From contig NZ_CP007806.1 in assembly GCF_000219535.2 (NCBI RefSeq), forward strand, positions 2,142,501-2,206,500: 64,000 nt of DNA. The letters run 5' to 3'. The position numbers and the translations under genes are program-made. The notes below the pieces were generated by a model. It saw only the letters and a list, made by a program, of their open reading frames with translations. It was not told the DNA's origin and made no database searches. Origin of the DNA: Brevibacillus laterosporus LMG 15441. Its GTDB lineage: Bacteria; Bacillota; Bacilli; Brevibacillales; Brevibacillaceae. How positions within the stretch are numbered: the first letter of the stretch is position 1; each line of letters opens with the position of its first letter. Of the stretch, positions 27,909-36,634 are shown piece after piece.

Positions 27909-30900
27909 ATGAAGCAAACACAAGTACAAGAGACTTTTTTACAGCGATTGTATCATAGTCACTATTTAGTACAAGATCACCGTGTTCATGGCATTTGTGC
28001 CGTTCCAGGCTTAGCTCTCATGGATATGGTTTATCGTGTAGCGGCTCTGTATCTCGATAAACAGCCTATAGAGTTGAGACAGGTTTTGTTCAAGCAGCCT
28101 ATCGTGACATCAGAGGATTTTGACAAGAATATTTATGTTACGTTTACACCTATTGATTCTTACTGGAAAGTGACGATCACCAGCCAAAAAATAAAAGATG
28201 ACGTGATTATTGATCAGCAAATGGAAGTAAACATGGAATGCTTTATGTATGTCATGAATAATAGGAATAACTCCCAAGCATTCGATGTGCAAGCCTTCAT
28301 GAAGCAATCCACCAAGCAGTGGGATATGGATCAAATGTACGATTTAGTGCGAAAGACGAAAATCTTCCATGATACTTTCATGAAAACGGAAGGCACGGTG
28401 TATCAATGGGGGAATCAGGAATTAATGGAGCTTAGACTTAGTAGCCTAGCAGAATCCTACCTCGATCAATTTTATGCCCATGCCGCTTTTTTAGATGGAT
28501 CATGTTTAGCTGGAGCGTCTTTTATGGTAACGGGGATGCAATACAATATTTTTCAGAAGAATACGCCTTATATACCATTTATGCTTGAACGGTTTTGTAT
28601 CTATAAGCCTTTGCCAAATAAGGTTTATACGTACACCGAGCAGACAAAAACGCAAGAAAAGATATCATCTGCCCCAGATATTGTATCTCGTGATATTACT
28701 ATTTTTAATGAAGGAGGTGATATATTAGCCGAATATAATACATTCACTGTAAAACGAGTTAGGGAGCCACAGCTTATAAAAAAATTAACAGAAACACGCT
28801 CCCTGCATATTAATGACATCGCAAAGACTCATTCCATTGCGCATGCAGTTGAACAGAGTGAGATGATACAGACAACAAAGACCATCCACCAAGGAAGAGA
28901 GAGTCCTCATCTAGCCTCTATTCAAAGATATTTACAGCAGGAAATAGCAGACGTGCTGAAAATACATGCAGAGAGTGTGCAAACGAACACAGGCTTTTAT
29001 GAGTTGGGACTAGATTCTACGCAATTACTAGGGCTTGTAAAGGTCCTGGAGAACAAAGTAAAGACAGCTCTGTACCCGACTCTGCTATTCGAATATTCGA
29101 CAGTAGAACGTCTATCGCAATATTTGCTAGATCATTTTGAACCAGTTTTTGTGACAGAACATGGTACCGCTAAACCGCCAGAATCACGTGCGGATTTGAT
29201 CCACTCATACCTACAACAAGAAATCGCCTCCGTACTACAAACAAATCCTAAAGACATCCCGTTGCATACAGGCTTTTATGAATTAGGATTAGACTCAACA
29301 CATTTACTAAGTCTTGTCAAAGTCTTGGAGAAAAAGGTAGATGCACCCCTCTATCCAACTCTATTATTTGAATATTCAACAGTCGCCAAGCTGTCTGATT
29401 ATTTGCAGGAAAATTGGGGGGGAGCTTTTATAGCGGAAGCTAAAGTGGATACAAAAGAAATAGCTGTGTCGCCTCTGTCGAGCAAATTACAAGCTGAGCA
29501 AGCTACCGTGCTTTATTTTAATCGACACTGGAAAAAGCTAGGGCTCAAGGAAACTCGCTCTTCCGCTATCAGTCGCAAGCAAGTTGTTCTTTTATTTCAT
29601 GATGATAGGGGCCTACAAGCTGAATTGAAGCGACATATGCAGCTTGAGAATGTGTTTGCCTTGAAATCCGATGGGGTGGACCTGATTGATCAATTTCAAG
29701 CTAAGTGCAAGGAATGTCTTCTGCACATTCAGGAACTGTTACAGCAAAAACCGGTAACGGACATTCTCATTCAGATTGTCGCTGGTTCAGGTGAAGTAGA
29801 TCAATACGCTGAAGCTTTAGAAGGAATGCTCAGGACAGCCTACCTAGAACAACCAAAAATACACAGTCAAATCATTCATTTTGAGAATTTGAATAAGACA
29901 CCTGCACATGAAATCGCAGTCTTGCTGGAAAAAGAGGCACGTTGCCACGATGAAGGGGTAGCTAGCATTCAGTATCGTGGTAAGGACGTAAGCCGGTATG
30001 TTTATCAGCTAAGAGAAATGACTCCTAAATCTCCCCCCCGATCTCATTATGTCATGGAGCATGGTGTATATGTTATTACAGGCGGCTTAGGTGGCTTAGG
30101 GTATTTAATCGCCAGTCATCTGGCACAGCAGGTGGGTATCAAGCTTGCTTTATTGGGACGTTCCCGGTTGGATCAAAAGAAACAGCAACAGATCTATCGC
30201 TTAATGGAACTGGGAGCGGACGTACGTTATCTAGAAGTAGACTTATGCATACAGGCAGACACGGCTCAAGCTTTTCAGTCTATTAGAGAAGAGCTTGGAC
30301 CGATCACAGGTATTTTTCATTGTGCTGGCGTGATTCAAGACCGATTACTCCTTCATAAGGATTCCAATAATTTGCAAGCTGTGCTCTCACCAAAATGGAA
30401 GGGAACGTGGAATGTAGATCGGGCCACCGAGGATGATGAATTGGAATATTTCGTTCTCTTTTCATCAGTTTCAGCCATTATGGGAAATGTAGGTCAAGCT
30501 GATTATGCTTGTGCCAACGCATCTATGGATTTGTTTGCCCTAAAGCGACAGGAACTGGTCAATAGCGGCAAGAGATGCGGCCAAACCTTTACGATTAACT
30601 GGCCACTATGGGCAGATGGTGGAATGCAGCTTCAGGAAGACCTGTTACAAATGATGAGTGCTTCAACAGGGTTATCTGTATTGCCAAGTACCGAAGGATT
30701 AGTAGCACTGGACCATATCTTATCACAACACAGCACGCAAACGATCGTGTTATATGGTGAGGAGCGTGCTATTAGGAGCCAAATTCAAAAGCTAAATGCA
30801 TTGCGTGCAGAACAAGAGGAAGAAACAGCTAGTGTCATAACGAGAATATGCTGTGATCATGTTACTTTTCCAGAAGATTTGAAAACCTACTGGAAAAACA

Positions 30901-31721
30901 TGAAAGCTGGACAGCCGATCAGTAGACATCCATCAACTATCACAGAGGTTCAGTCATTGAGAGAACAAGAAAATGATATCCTGCATTTACTAATTCGCAC
31001 GCAAACCTCCCGACAGATTGAAGTGGTTATCTGTGGAAAAGGGAAAAAAACGGTTCTGTTATTCTGCGGTTTCGGTTTAACTGCTTCTCAATGGTACTAC
31101 CAAATAAAGGAACTGCGAGAGGACTGTCAATTCATTATTATCCACCCACCAGGAGTCGGTTTAAGTGAAGATAACGGCGATCTTACGTTTCAGGGTATTT
31201 CAAGTACGGTTTGTGAGGTATTAGATATCTTACAAATACCTTCTCCTCTTTATGTGGTGGGAACTTCCTGGGGAGGAATGCTTGCCCAGACCTTTGCAGC
31301 GAAATTCCCTGAAAAGGTTGTTTCCTTAGCATTGGCAACAAGTTTCTGCGACATGAATCAATTATGGGATGAACAATCCTTAAAGGATGCCTTTGCACTT
31401 GATTTCTATGTGAATTATCGACAAGGTGCGTATGAACTGATTCAAGCCAGTAAATTTGTAAATCCAGTTGCCTTCCAATATAACGAGATCGAAAGACAAG
31501 GTAAATTAAATACCTACAAAATCCTGAAAGATATTACTGTGCCAACATTGATCGTATCAGCGAAACGAGACATCATGGGCTTTTATTCTCAAACAAATCA
31601 ATTAGTAACAAAAATTCCGCAAGCTACACTAGTCGAGATCAACGGTGGTCATGGATGTAATATCACTCATTACGAGGAGTTTAATCGCATTCTACTTCAG
31701 TATTTACAAGAACATGAATAG
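27909..31721 (+). CDS. Terminal trans-AT PKS: DH-ACP-ACP-KR-thioesterase (module 5 and release)
   Basis: The protein has 1270 residues and starts 5 bases after the previous stop, with GGGGAG about 9 bases upstream. The N-terminal DH has HRVHGICAVP, matching HxxxGxxxxP, but the second catalytic motif reads DGSCL where most DHs have D then Q or H four residues on. Two ACPs follow in tandem (ELGLDS, Ser370 and Ser463). The KR has ITGGLGGLG near 720 and GQADY near 865. Residues about 1030-1270 are an alpha/beta-hydrolase with GTSWGG (Ser1120) and a C-terminal GGHGCN histidine, the expected chain-releasing thioesterase. With the KS ending the previous protein this makes a split KS/DH-ACP-ACP-KR module. 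The DH probably also serves module 4, which has none. Confidence 0.92.
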   Translation: MKQTQVQETFLQRLYHSHYLVQDHRVHGICAVPGLALMDMVYRVAALYLDKQPIELRQVLFKQPIVTSEDFDKNIYVTFTPIDSYWKVTITSQKIKDDVIIDQQMEVNMECFMYVMNNRNNSQAFDVQAFMKQSTKQWDMDQMYDLVRKTKIFHDTFMKTEGTVYQWGNQELMELRLSSLAESYLDQFYAHAAFLDGSCLAGASFMVTGMQYNIFQKNTPYIPFMLERFCIYKPLPNKVYTYTEQTKTQEKISSAPDIVSRDITIFNEGGDILAEYNTFTVKRVREPQLIKKLTETRSLHINDIAKTHSIAHAVEQSEMIQTTKTIHQGRESPHLASIQRYLQQEIADVLKIHAESVQTNTGFYELGLDSTQLLGLVKVLENKVKTALYPTLLFEYSTVERLSQYLLDHFEPVFVTEHGTAKPPESRADLIHSYLQQEIASVLQTNPKDIPLHTGFYELGLDSTHLLSLVKVLEKKVDAPLYPTLLFEYSTVAKLSDYLQENWGGAFIAEAKVDTKEIAVSPLSSKLQAEQATVLYFNRHWKKLGLKETRSSAISRKQVVLLFHDDRGLQAELKRHMQLENVFALKSDGVDLIDQFQAKCKECLLHIQELLQQKPVTDILIQIVAGSGEVDQYAEALEGMLRTAYLEQPKIHSQIIHFENLNKTPAHEIAVLLEKEARCHDEGVASIQYRGKDVSRYVYQLREMTPKSPPRSHYVMEHGVYVITGGLGGLGYLIASHLAQQVGIKLALLGRSRLDQKKQQQIYRLMELGADVRYLEVDLCIQADTAQAFQSIREELGPITGIFHCAGVIQDRLLLHKDSNNLQAVLSPKWKGTWNVDRATEDDELEYFVLFSSVSAIMGNVGQADYACANASMDLFALKRQELVNSGKRCGQTFTINWPLWADGGMQLQEDLLQMMSASTGLSVLPSTEGLVALDHILSQHSTQTIVLYGEERAIRSQIQKLNALRAEQEEETASVITRICCDHVTFPEDLKTYWKNMKAGQPISRHPSTITEVQSLREQENDILHLLIRTQTSRQIEVVICGKGKKTVLLFCGFGLTASQWYYQIKELREDCQFIIIHPPGVGLSEDNGDLTFQGISSTVCEVLDILQIPSPLYVVGTSWGGMLAQTFAAKFPEKVVSLALATSFCDMNQLWDEQSLKDAFALDFYVNYRQGAYELIQASKFVNPVAFQYNEIERQGKLNTYKILKDITVPTLIVSAKRDIMGFYSQTNQLVTKIPQATLVEINGGHGCNITHYEEFNRILLQYLQEHE

Positions 31722-31724
31722 GGG

Positions 31725-33104
31725 ATGGTTACATTGGTGAAAAAAACGGTGATTAAAACGTATCCGTTATCAAAAGTGCAGAGTGTATTTTATCAACATT
31801 ATGCCCTGCTTCCTGATTCCTATGGAAACAATGAAAAAATCCTTTACCGTATACATTCCAAGATCAATATAGATGTCATGAAGGAAGCCTTCTTACAGGT
31901 GATCAAGCGACATGAAATGTACCGTACCAATTTTCTCATGGAGGATGAGCCGGTGCATAAAGTATATGAGGAAGCGATTCTGGATTTTGAAGTGGTGGAT
32001 GCTAGCGATTGGTCACAAGAGCTCGTAACACAGTTTTTAAGTGAGGAAACCTACCGCCCCTTTCAATTGGAAGAAAATCCTCCCTTTCGAATTAGATTGT
32101 TCCGCTTTTCAGAGGATGATTTTATCTTGCTTTTAGTGTGGCATCATGTTGCTGTAGATGGATGGTCTGCTTCTCTTACAATCGATGATTTTGGATTATT
32201 ATACAAGAGTTTATTGGAAGGAAAGGAATGTGAGCTTACTCCGATCAGAAAACAGTTTTCAGACTTTGTTGTAGCCCAAAACGAAATGTTGGAAAGTCCA
32301 GAAGGTGAAAGACAGCGTTTATTTTGGAAAGAAAAGCTGTCAGGGGAGCTTCCTGTCCTGAAGCTTCCAGCAGATCGAGATTTTCCACAAGTTCGTACGT
32401 ATAAAGGAGGGACGGTATCGTTTCGTCTTGAGAAAACAGTAAGCGATCAAGTTTTTGCTTATTGTCAACAGAAAGAGACGACCCTTGATCGAGTTCTGCT
32501 CTCCTTATATTTCACGTTTTTACATGGTTATTCACAGCAAGAAGAAATCGTAATTGGAACACCTAGGTATGGACGTGCATCGACAAGCTATTATAATACG
32601 TGTGGTGTTTTTGTCAATCTAATTCCATTGCGATTGAAAATGCCGAAAAATGCCACGTATGCTGAGCTGGTGCATTTTGTTGATGAACAAATTAAACAAT
32701 GTCTGGATTATCAGGATTTTCCTATGACGCTTATGATGGAAGAGCAGGATATCAAAACAGGTTTAACTCCCTTGTTTCAAACCTGCTTCTCCATTCAAAA
32801 ATGGCCTAGACAAAACACAACGTTTCATTTTGGGGATTCCACACACGAGATCAATTTACATGGATTACAAATGAGCCACTACTATACAGAAAAGAAAATC
32901 TCAAAGTTTGATCTTGCTCTGTATGTAGAAGAAGATCGTAAGAAAGGCATTTTACCTATCTTTGAATATAATGCTGATATTTTTGATAAAAAAACGATAG
33001 AGAAGCTAAGTCGTATTTTCATAACATTCATCACTTCGGTTATGGAAGATGATCAGGTGAAAATTTCCACCTTGTGCTCATACCTTCAAGCGGTTGAGAA
33101 ATAG
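31725..33104 (+). CDS. Free-standing condensation-domain acyltransferase
   Basis: The protein is a single NRPS-type condensation domain of 459 residues. It has HHVAVDG (residues 140-146, the catalytic HHxxxDG), an early PLSKVQ motif and a late GVFVNLIPLR motif. There is no adenylation or carrier domain. It starts 3 bases after the PKS stop. ATG 31725 has AGGGG directly against it, so TTG 31734, at better spacing, may be the true start. Stand-alone C domains can form esters or amides between an activated acyl group and a free alcohol or amine. Its position between the terminal PKS and the ammonia-lyase suggests it transfers a cinnamoyl group to a polyketide hydroxyl. That substrate is inferred; the domain call is firm. 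Confidence 0.87.
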   Translation: MVTLVKKTVIKTYPLSKVQSVFYQHYALLPDSYGNNEKILYRIHSKINIDVMKEAFLQVIKRHEMYRTNFLMEDEPVHKVYEEAILDFEVVDASDWSQELVTQFLSEETYRPFQLEENPPFRIRLFRFSEDDFILLLVWHHVAVDGWSASLTIDDFGLLYKSLLEGKECELTPIRKQFSDFVVAQNEMLESPEGERQRLFWKEKLSGELPVLKLPADRDFPQVRTYKGGTVSFRLEKTVSDQVFAYCQQKETTLDRVLLSLYFTFLHGYSQQEEIVIGTPRYGRASTSYYNTCGVFVNLIPLRLKMPKNATYAELVHFVDEQIKQCLDYQDFPMTLMMEEQDIKTGLTPLFQTCFSIQKWPRQNTTFHFGDSTHEINLHGLQMSHYYTEKKISKFDLALYVEEDRKKGILPIFEYNADIFDKKTIEKLSRIFITFITSVMEDDQVKISTLCSYLQAVEK

Positions 33105-33142
33105 AGAAGAAACCAGATACACATAGAGAGGATAGGTTGAAA

Positions 33143-34795
33143 ATGAGTCAAGTAGCCCTTTTCGAACAAGAGTTGATGCTACATGGAAAGCATACACTTC
33201 TATTAAATGGAAATGATCTGACCATAACAGATGTAGCCCAGATGGCGAAAGGTACCTTCGAAGCATTTACTTTTCACATATCAGAAGAAGCGAACAAGAG
33301 AATCGAAGAGTGTAACGAGCTAAAACATGAAATTATGAATCAGCATAATCCCATTTATGGGGTTACGACTGGCTTCGGGGACAGTGTACACAGACAAATT
33401 TCTGGTGAGAAAGCATGGGATTTGCAACGAAATTTAATTAGATTTCTATCGTGTGGGGTTGGTCCAGTAGCAGATGAGGCTGTGGCAAGAGCAACTATGC
33501 TCATACGCACGAATTGTTTGGTGAAGGGCAATTCAGCGGTACGATTGGAGGTCATTCATCAACTTATAGCGTATATGGAACGGGGAATTACGCCAATTAT
33601 TCCTGAACGCGGATCGGTTGGAGCGAGTGGTGATTTAGTACCGTTAAGCTATCTTGCCTCTATATTAGTTGGGGAAGGAAAAGTTCTGTATAAAGGGGAG
33701 GAGCGTGAGGTAGCAGAAGCACTTGGAGCCGAGGGACTCGAGCCTTTGACTTTGGAAGCCAAGGAAGGACTTGCTTTAGTAAATGGGACCTCTTTTATGT
33801 CTGCCTTTGCTTGTCTCGCTTACGCGGATGCAGAAGAAATCGCATTTATAGCCGATATTTGTACGGCGATGGCTTCAGAAGCATTGCTTGGAAACCGAGG
33901 ACACTTTTATTCATTCATTCATGAACAAAAACCGCACCTTGGACAAATGGCAAGTGCGAAAAATATTTATACCCTGCTAGAAGGCTCTCAATTATCTAAA
34001 GAATATTCACAAATTGTAGGGAATAATGAAAAATTGGATTCAAAGGCCTATTTGGAATTAACACAAAGCATCCAGGATCGCTATTCGATCCGTTGCGCTC
34101 CCCATGTTACTGGCGTGCTGTATGACACATTAGATTGGGTGAAAAAATGGCTAGAGGTGGAAATTAATTCAACGAACGATAATCCTATCTTTGATGTGGA
34201 AACACGTGACGTTTACAATGGGGGAAATTTTTATGGTGGTCATGTTGTACAAGCTATGGATTCACTTAAAGTAGCAGTTGCAAATATTGCAGATTTACTA
34301 GATCGACAATTGCAACTGGTGGTCGACGAAAAATTCAATAAGGATTTGACCCCCAATTTAATTCCGCGTTTTAACAATGACAATTACGAGATCGGCTTGC
34401 ATCATGGATTTAAGGGTATGCAAATTGCAAGCTCAGCCTTAACGGCGGAGGCTTTAAAGATGAGTGGTCCAGTAAGTGTATTTTCACGTTCTACAGAAGC
34501 CCATAATCAGGATAAGGTGAGTATGGGCACAATTTCTTCACGAGATGCACGTACCATTGTTGAATTGACCCAACATGTAGCGGCAATTCATCTCATCGCC
34601 CTTTGTCAGGCATTAGATTTGCGTGATAGTAAAAAAATGTCTCCCCAAACAACAAAGATTTACAATATGATCCGCAAGCAAGTACCCTTTGTAGAACGTG
34701 ATAGGGCATTGGATGGAGACATTGAGAAAGTTGTCCAGCTTATCCGCTCTGGAAATCTAAAGAAAGAAATTCACGATCAAAATGTGAATGACTAG
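33143..34795 (+). CDS. MIO-dependent aromatic ammonia-lyase, probably phenylalanine ammonia-lyase
   Basis: This 550-residue protein is of the histidine/phenylalanine ammonia-lyase family, with the Ala-Ser-Gly triad that forms the MIO cofactor at residues 161-163 (GSVGASGDLVPLSY). The substrate-selecting pair reads Phe-Leu (residues 101-102, LIRFLSCG). Histidine lyases usually have Ser-His there, tyrosine lyases His-Leu and phenylalanine lyases Phe-Leu, so L-Phe to trans-cinnamate is predicted. A mutase giving beta-Phe cannot be excluded. ATG 33143 and TTG 33137 are both possible starts, with AGAGAGG at 33125-33131. It is the last gene of the PKS operon, 32 bases after the C-domain gene, and a terminator follows at once. 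No other hut gene is present, which argues against histidine catabolism. Confidence 0.85.
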   Translation: MSQVALFEQELMLHGKHTLLLNGNDLTITDVAQMAKGTFEAFTFHISEEANKRIEECNELKHEIMNQHNPIYGVTTGFGDSVHRQISGEKAWDLQRNLIRFLSCGVGPVADEAVARATMLIRTNCLVKGNSAVRLEVIHQLIAYMERGITPIIPERGSVGASGDLVPLSYLASILVGEGKVLYKGEEREVAEALGAEGLEPLTLEAKEGLALVNGTSFMSAFACLAYADAEEIAFIADICTAMASEALLGNRGHFYSFIHEQKPHLGQMASAKNIYTLLEGSQLSKEYSQIVGNNEKLDSKAYLELTQSIQDRYSIRCAPHVTGVLYDTLDWVKKWLEVEINSTNDNPIFDVETRDVYNGGNFYGGHVVQAMDSLKVAVANIADLLDRQLQLVVDEKFNKDLTPNLIPRFNNDNYEIGLHHGFKGMQIASSALTAEALKMSGPVSVFSRSTEAHNQDKVSMGTISSRDARTIVELTQHVAAIHLIALCQALDLRDSKKMSPQTTKIYNMIRKQVPFVERDRALDGDIEKVVQLIRSGNLKKEIHDQNVND

Positions 34796-34828
34796 CTGAC
34801 GAAAGTTATTTCAGATAGAAGAATATGT

Positions 34829-34861
34829 AAGACTTCCCAGCGAGTTTGGGAAGTCTTTTAT
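34829..34861 (+). terminator. Terminator of the PKS operon
   Basis: The arms AAGACTTCCCA and TGGGAAGTCTT form a perfect 11-bp stem with a 7-base loop, followed by TTT. It starts 34 bases after the ammonia-lyase stop and marks the end of the biosynthetic operon. Confidence 0.88.
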
Positions 34862-34873
34862 TAGTAGCAGGAC

Positions 34874-34903
34874 TTGCAAAGGGAATCGAATTTCACATAT
34901 GAT
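34874..34903 (+). promoter_or_regulatory. Possible SigA promoter for the VOC gene
   Basis: TTGCAA and TATGAT are separated by 18 bases, about 46 bases before the next start codon and just after the operon terminator. The match is modest. Confidence 0.4.
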
Positions 34904-34949
34904 ACAAGGACATTATACTTTTTAACAAATAGAAATTAGGTGAATAATT

Positions 34950-35315
34950 ATGATGAAGCACATTTCAACGGTAGGGGTATACGTAGAAGACCAACAAAAA
35001 GCACTAGCTTTCTGGACAGAGAAAGTAGGATTTACTGTATATGCTAACTTTCCTATGGGGCCTAAAGCAACATGGTTGGAAGTAGGTCCCGAAAATGCCC
35101 AGACACGCCTCGTTCTTTATCCAAAAGCAATGATGAAAAACTGGGCAGAGTTAAAGCCATCCATCGTATTTGAATGTGACGATATTTATAAATTGTATGA
35201 AGACCTGCAAGCAAAAGGAGTAGACGTTGATAAACCGAATGAAATGGAATTTGGCATCTTTTGCTTTTTTAGAGACGAGGATGGCAATCAATTCGGTTTA
35301 AAACAGCCAAAATAA
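34950..35315 (+). CDS. VOC (glyoxalase/bleomycin-resistance fold) family protein
   Basis: This is a 121-residue single-domain protein with the VOC pattern: HISTVGVYVEDQQKALAFWTEKVGF at the start and FFRDEDGNQFGL at the end, with His4 and the late Glu/Asn region as probable metal ligands. VOC proteins may be dioxygenases, isomerases, glyoxalases or drug-binding proteins, and the substrate cannot be read from sequence. It lies between the PKS terminator and its own terminator, so it is a single-gene unit. It may act in self-protection against the PKS product, but nothing in the sequence shows this. Confidence 0.75.
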   Translation: MMKHISTVGVYVEDQQKALAFWTEKVGFTVYANFPMGPKATWLEVGPENAQTRLVLYPKAMMKNWAELKPSIVFECDDIYKLYEDLQAKGVDVDKPNEMEFGIFCFFRDEDGNQFGLKQPK

Positions 35316-35333
35316 GTAATGCCTGAATGAAAG

Positions 35334-35366
35334 CGAACCCAAGGAAAAAGAGGGTTCGTTTTTTCT
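35334..35366 (+). terminator. Terminator after the VOC gene
   Basis: CGAACCC at 35334 pairs with GGGTTCG at 35352, followed by a run of T. Confidence 0.8.
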
Positions 35367-35380
35367 TTATTAAAAATCCT

Positions 35381-35409
35381 TTGACAAGTAAACGCTTTCA
35401 AATTACAAT
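35381..35409 (+). promoter_or_regulatory. SigA promoter with a cre site in the spacer (PTS operon)
   Basis: TTGACA at 35381-35386 and TACAAT at 35404-35409 are separated by exactly 17 bases. The spacer contains AGTAAACGCTTTCA (35387-35400), which differs from the CcpA-binding cre consensus TGWAANCGNTNWCA essentially only at the first base. CcpA bound there would cover both promoter elements, so glucose repression of the PTS operon is expected. Confidence 0.82.
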
Positions 35410-35444
35410 TGTAAGCAACTAGAACAAATGTAATGAGGTGAGCG

Positions 35445-35915
35445 ATGATGGGCTTGTGGGGAGCACTTCTATTCTTTTTCATTGGGATGTGGCTTTGCCA
35501 AATTTACTTTACGCTTCGTCAGGTGAAACATTATCGTCAAAGCATAGATGAAATGAAACAGCAACGTGCTGGTTTTCTAGGAGTTGGAGTGCAGAAAAAC
35601 AGATTGTCGATCGGCTCTGTCGTCATACTTACTACGCATCCAGATGGATCTATTACTAGATGCAAGAGAATGACGGGGGTTACTGTTTTTGCTACCTTCA
35701 AGGAAGTACCTGAGCTAATCGGGAAGAAGCTCGAAGATTGTTACCCTGCTACTCCAGTTACACCAGAAGAAAAAGCGCTACAAATAGCGATTCAACAGAT
35801 TGACCTACAACGAAAACAACTACAGAGAGCAAAAACCGCATTCCCTTCCACAACAGCTATGGAAGGCGACGCTAAGTCAATACCTACATTGATTACACCT
35901 ATAACACCTAGATAG
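35445..35915 (+). CDS. gutM: Glucitol operon activator-like protein GutM
   Basis: This 156-residue protein has one N-terminal membrane segment (about residues 4-24, LWGALLFFFIGMWLCQIYFTL), then the GutM-type sequence RQVKHYRQSIDEM and GVGVQKNRLSIGSVVIL. GutM (SrlM) is an activator or accessory protein of the sorbitol operon in enteric bacteria and Firmicutes. It is the first gene after a strong promoter with a cre site. A large hairpin with a T run separates it from the EIIC gene. The C-terminal tail after about residue 110 is Gln/Lys-rich and probably unstructured. No GutR-type PRD regulator is visible beside it. Confidence 0.72.
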   Translation: MMGLWGALLFFFIGMWLCQIYFTLRQVKHYRQSIDEMKQQRAGFLGVGVQKNRLSIGSVVILTTHPDGSITRCKRMTGVTVFATFKEVPELIGKKLEDCYPATPVTPEEKALQIAIQQIDLQRKQLQRAKTAFPSTTAMEGDAKSIPTLITPITPR

Positions 35916-35970
35916 ATTTTTACCCAGCTTCAACTTTACAACTACAGTAGTGATTCATACTTGGGTCGTG

Positions 35971-36016
35971 GGCCGAGTACATGCAAAAAGGATGCATGAC
36001 TCGGCCTGTTTTTTTA
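35971..36016 (+). terminator. Strong hairpin terminator or attenuator between gutM and the PTS genes
   Basis: GGCCGAGT at 35971 pairs with ACTCGGCC at 35999, and the stem continues through C-ATGCA/TGCAT-G with one bulged A, giving about 14 bp. A run of seven T follows. It stands inside what looks like one operon, 56 bases after the gutM stop. Confidence 0.82.
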
Positions 36017-36077
36017 TCTTCAAGGGTAAAAAGCTCGGTTATTCCGAGTAATTCATTAACTGTGAGGGGGTATGGCT

Positions 36078-36611
36078 ATGGATTTCCTTATCCATCTGGC
36101 TGAAGGATTTATTGGAATGTTTAATGAAGGGGGGAAAACATTTATTGGTTTCGTAACAGGGATCATTCCTACGCTAGTTTGTCTGATTACAGCAGTAAAC
36201 GCATTACTCAAATTTTGCGGTGAGGAGCGAATTGCTCGCTTTGCACAAAAGTGTACAGGAAATATTGTGTTACGCTACACGGTATTTCCCATTATGGCGA
36301 TGTTTTTCCTAACGAATCCAATGGCATATACCTTTGGACGCTTCTTAAAGGAAGAGCAGAAACCAGCTTTTTATGATTCCGCCGTCTCGATGTGTCATCC
36401 GATCACGGGTATGTTTCCGCATGCGAACCCTGCTGAGTTATTTGTTTATATGGGAATTGCCACAGGCATTCAGCAATTAGGCTACACATTGGGACCAATC
36501 GCCATTCGCTTTTTCATCGTTGGTGCAATCGTGATCCTAATTCGAGGCGTATTGACGGAGTATATCACTAAGATGATGCTAAAACGCAAAGCTCAACAAG
36601 CAAGTGTATAG
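36078..36611 (+). CDS. srlA: PTS glucitol/sorbitol-type EIIC component
   Basis: This 177-residue membrane protein of the glucitol PTS class has the family pattern [24 protein letters not shown] at the N-terminus and [19 protein letters not shown] in the middle. About four hydrophobic segments are seen. With the next two genes it would import and phosphorylate a polyol. ATG 36078 is preferred over 36072 because AGGGGG then lies at 7-base spacing. The family call is firm. The substrate is not: some glucitol-class systems carry other polyols, and the downstream dehydrogenase is not the usual sorbitol-6-phosphate type. Confidence 0.88.
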   Translation: MDFLIHLAEGFIGMFNEGGKTFIGFVTGIIPTLVCLITAVNALLKFCGEERIARFAQKCTGNIVLRYTVFPIMAMFFLTNPMAYTFGRFLKEEQKPAFYDSAVSMCHPITGMFPHANPAELFVYMGIATGIQQLGYTLGPIAIRFFIVGAIVILIRGVLTEYITKMMLKRKAQQASV

Positions 36612-36634
36612 AAGGTGAAAAGGAGGGAGCGGAA

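Noticed and set aside
33143-34795. Histidine ammonia-lyase for histidine degradation (hutH)
   Set aside because: No hutU, hutI or hutG nearby, it lies in the PKS operon, and the selector pair is Phe-Leu rather than Ser-His.
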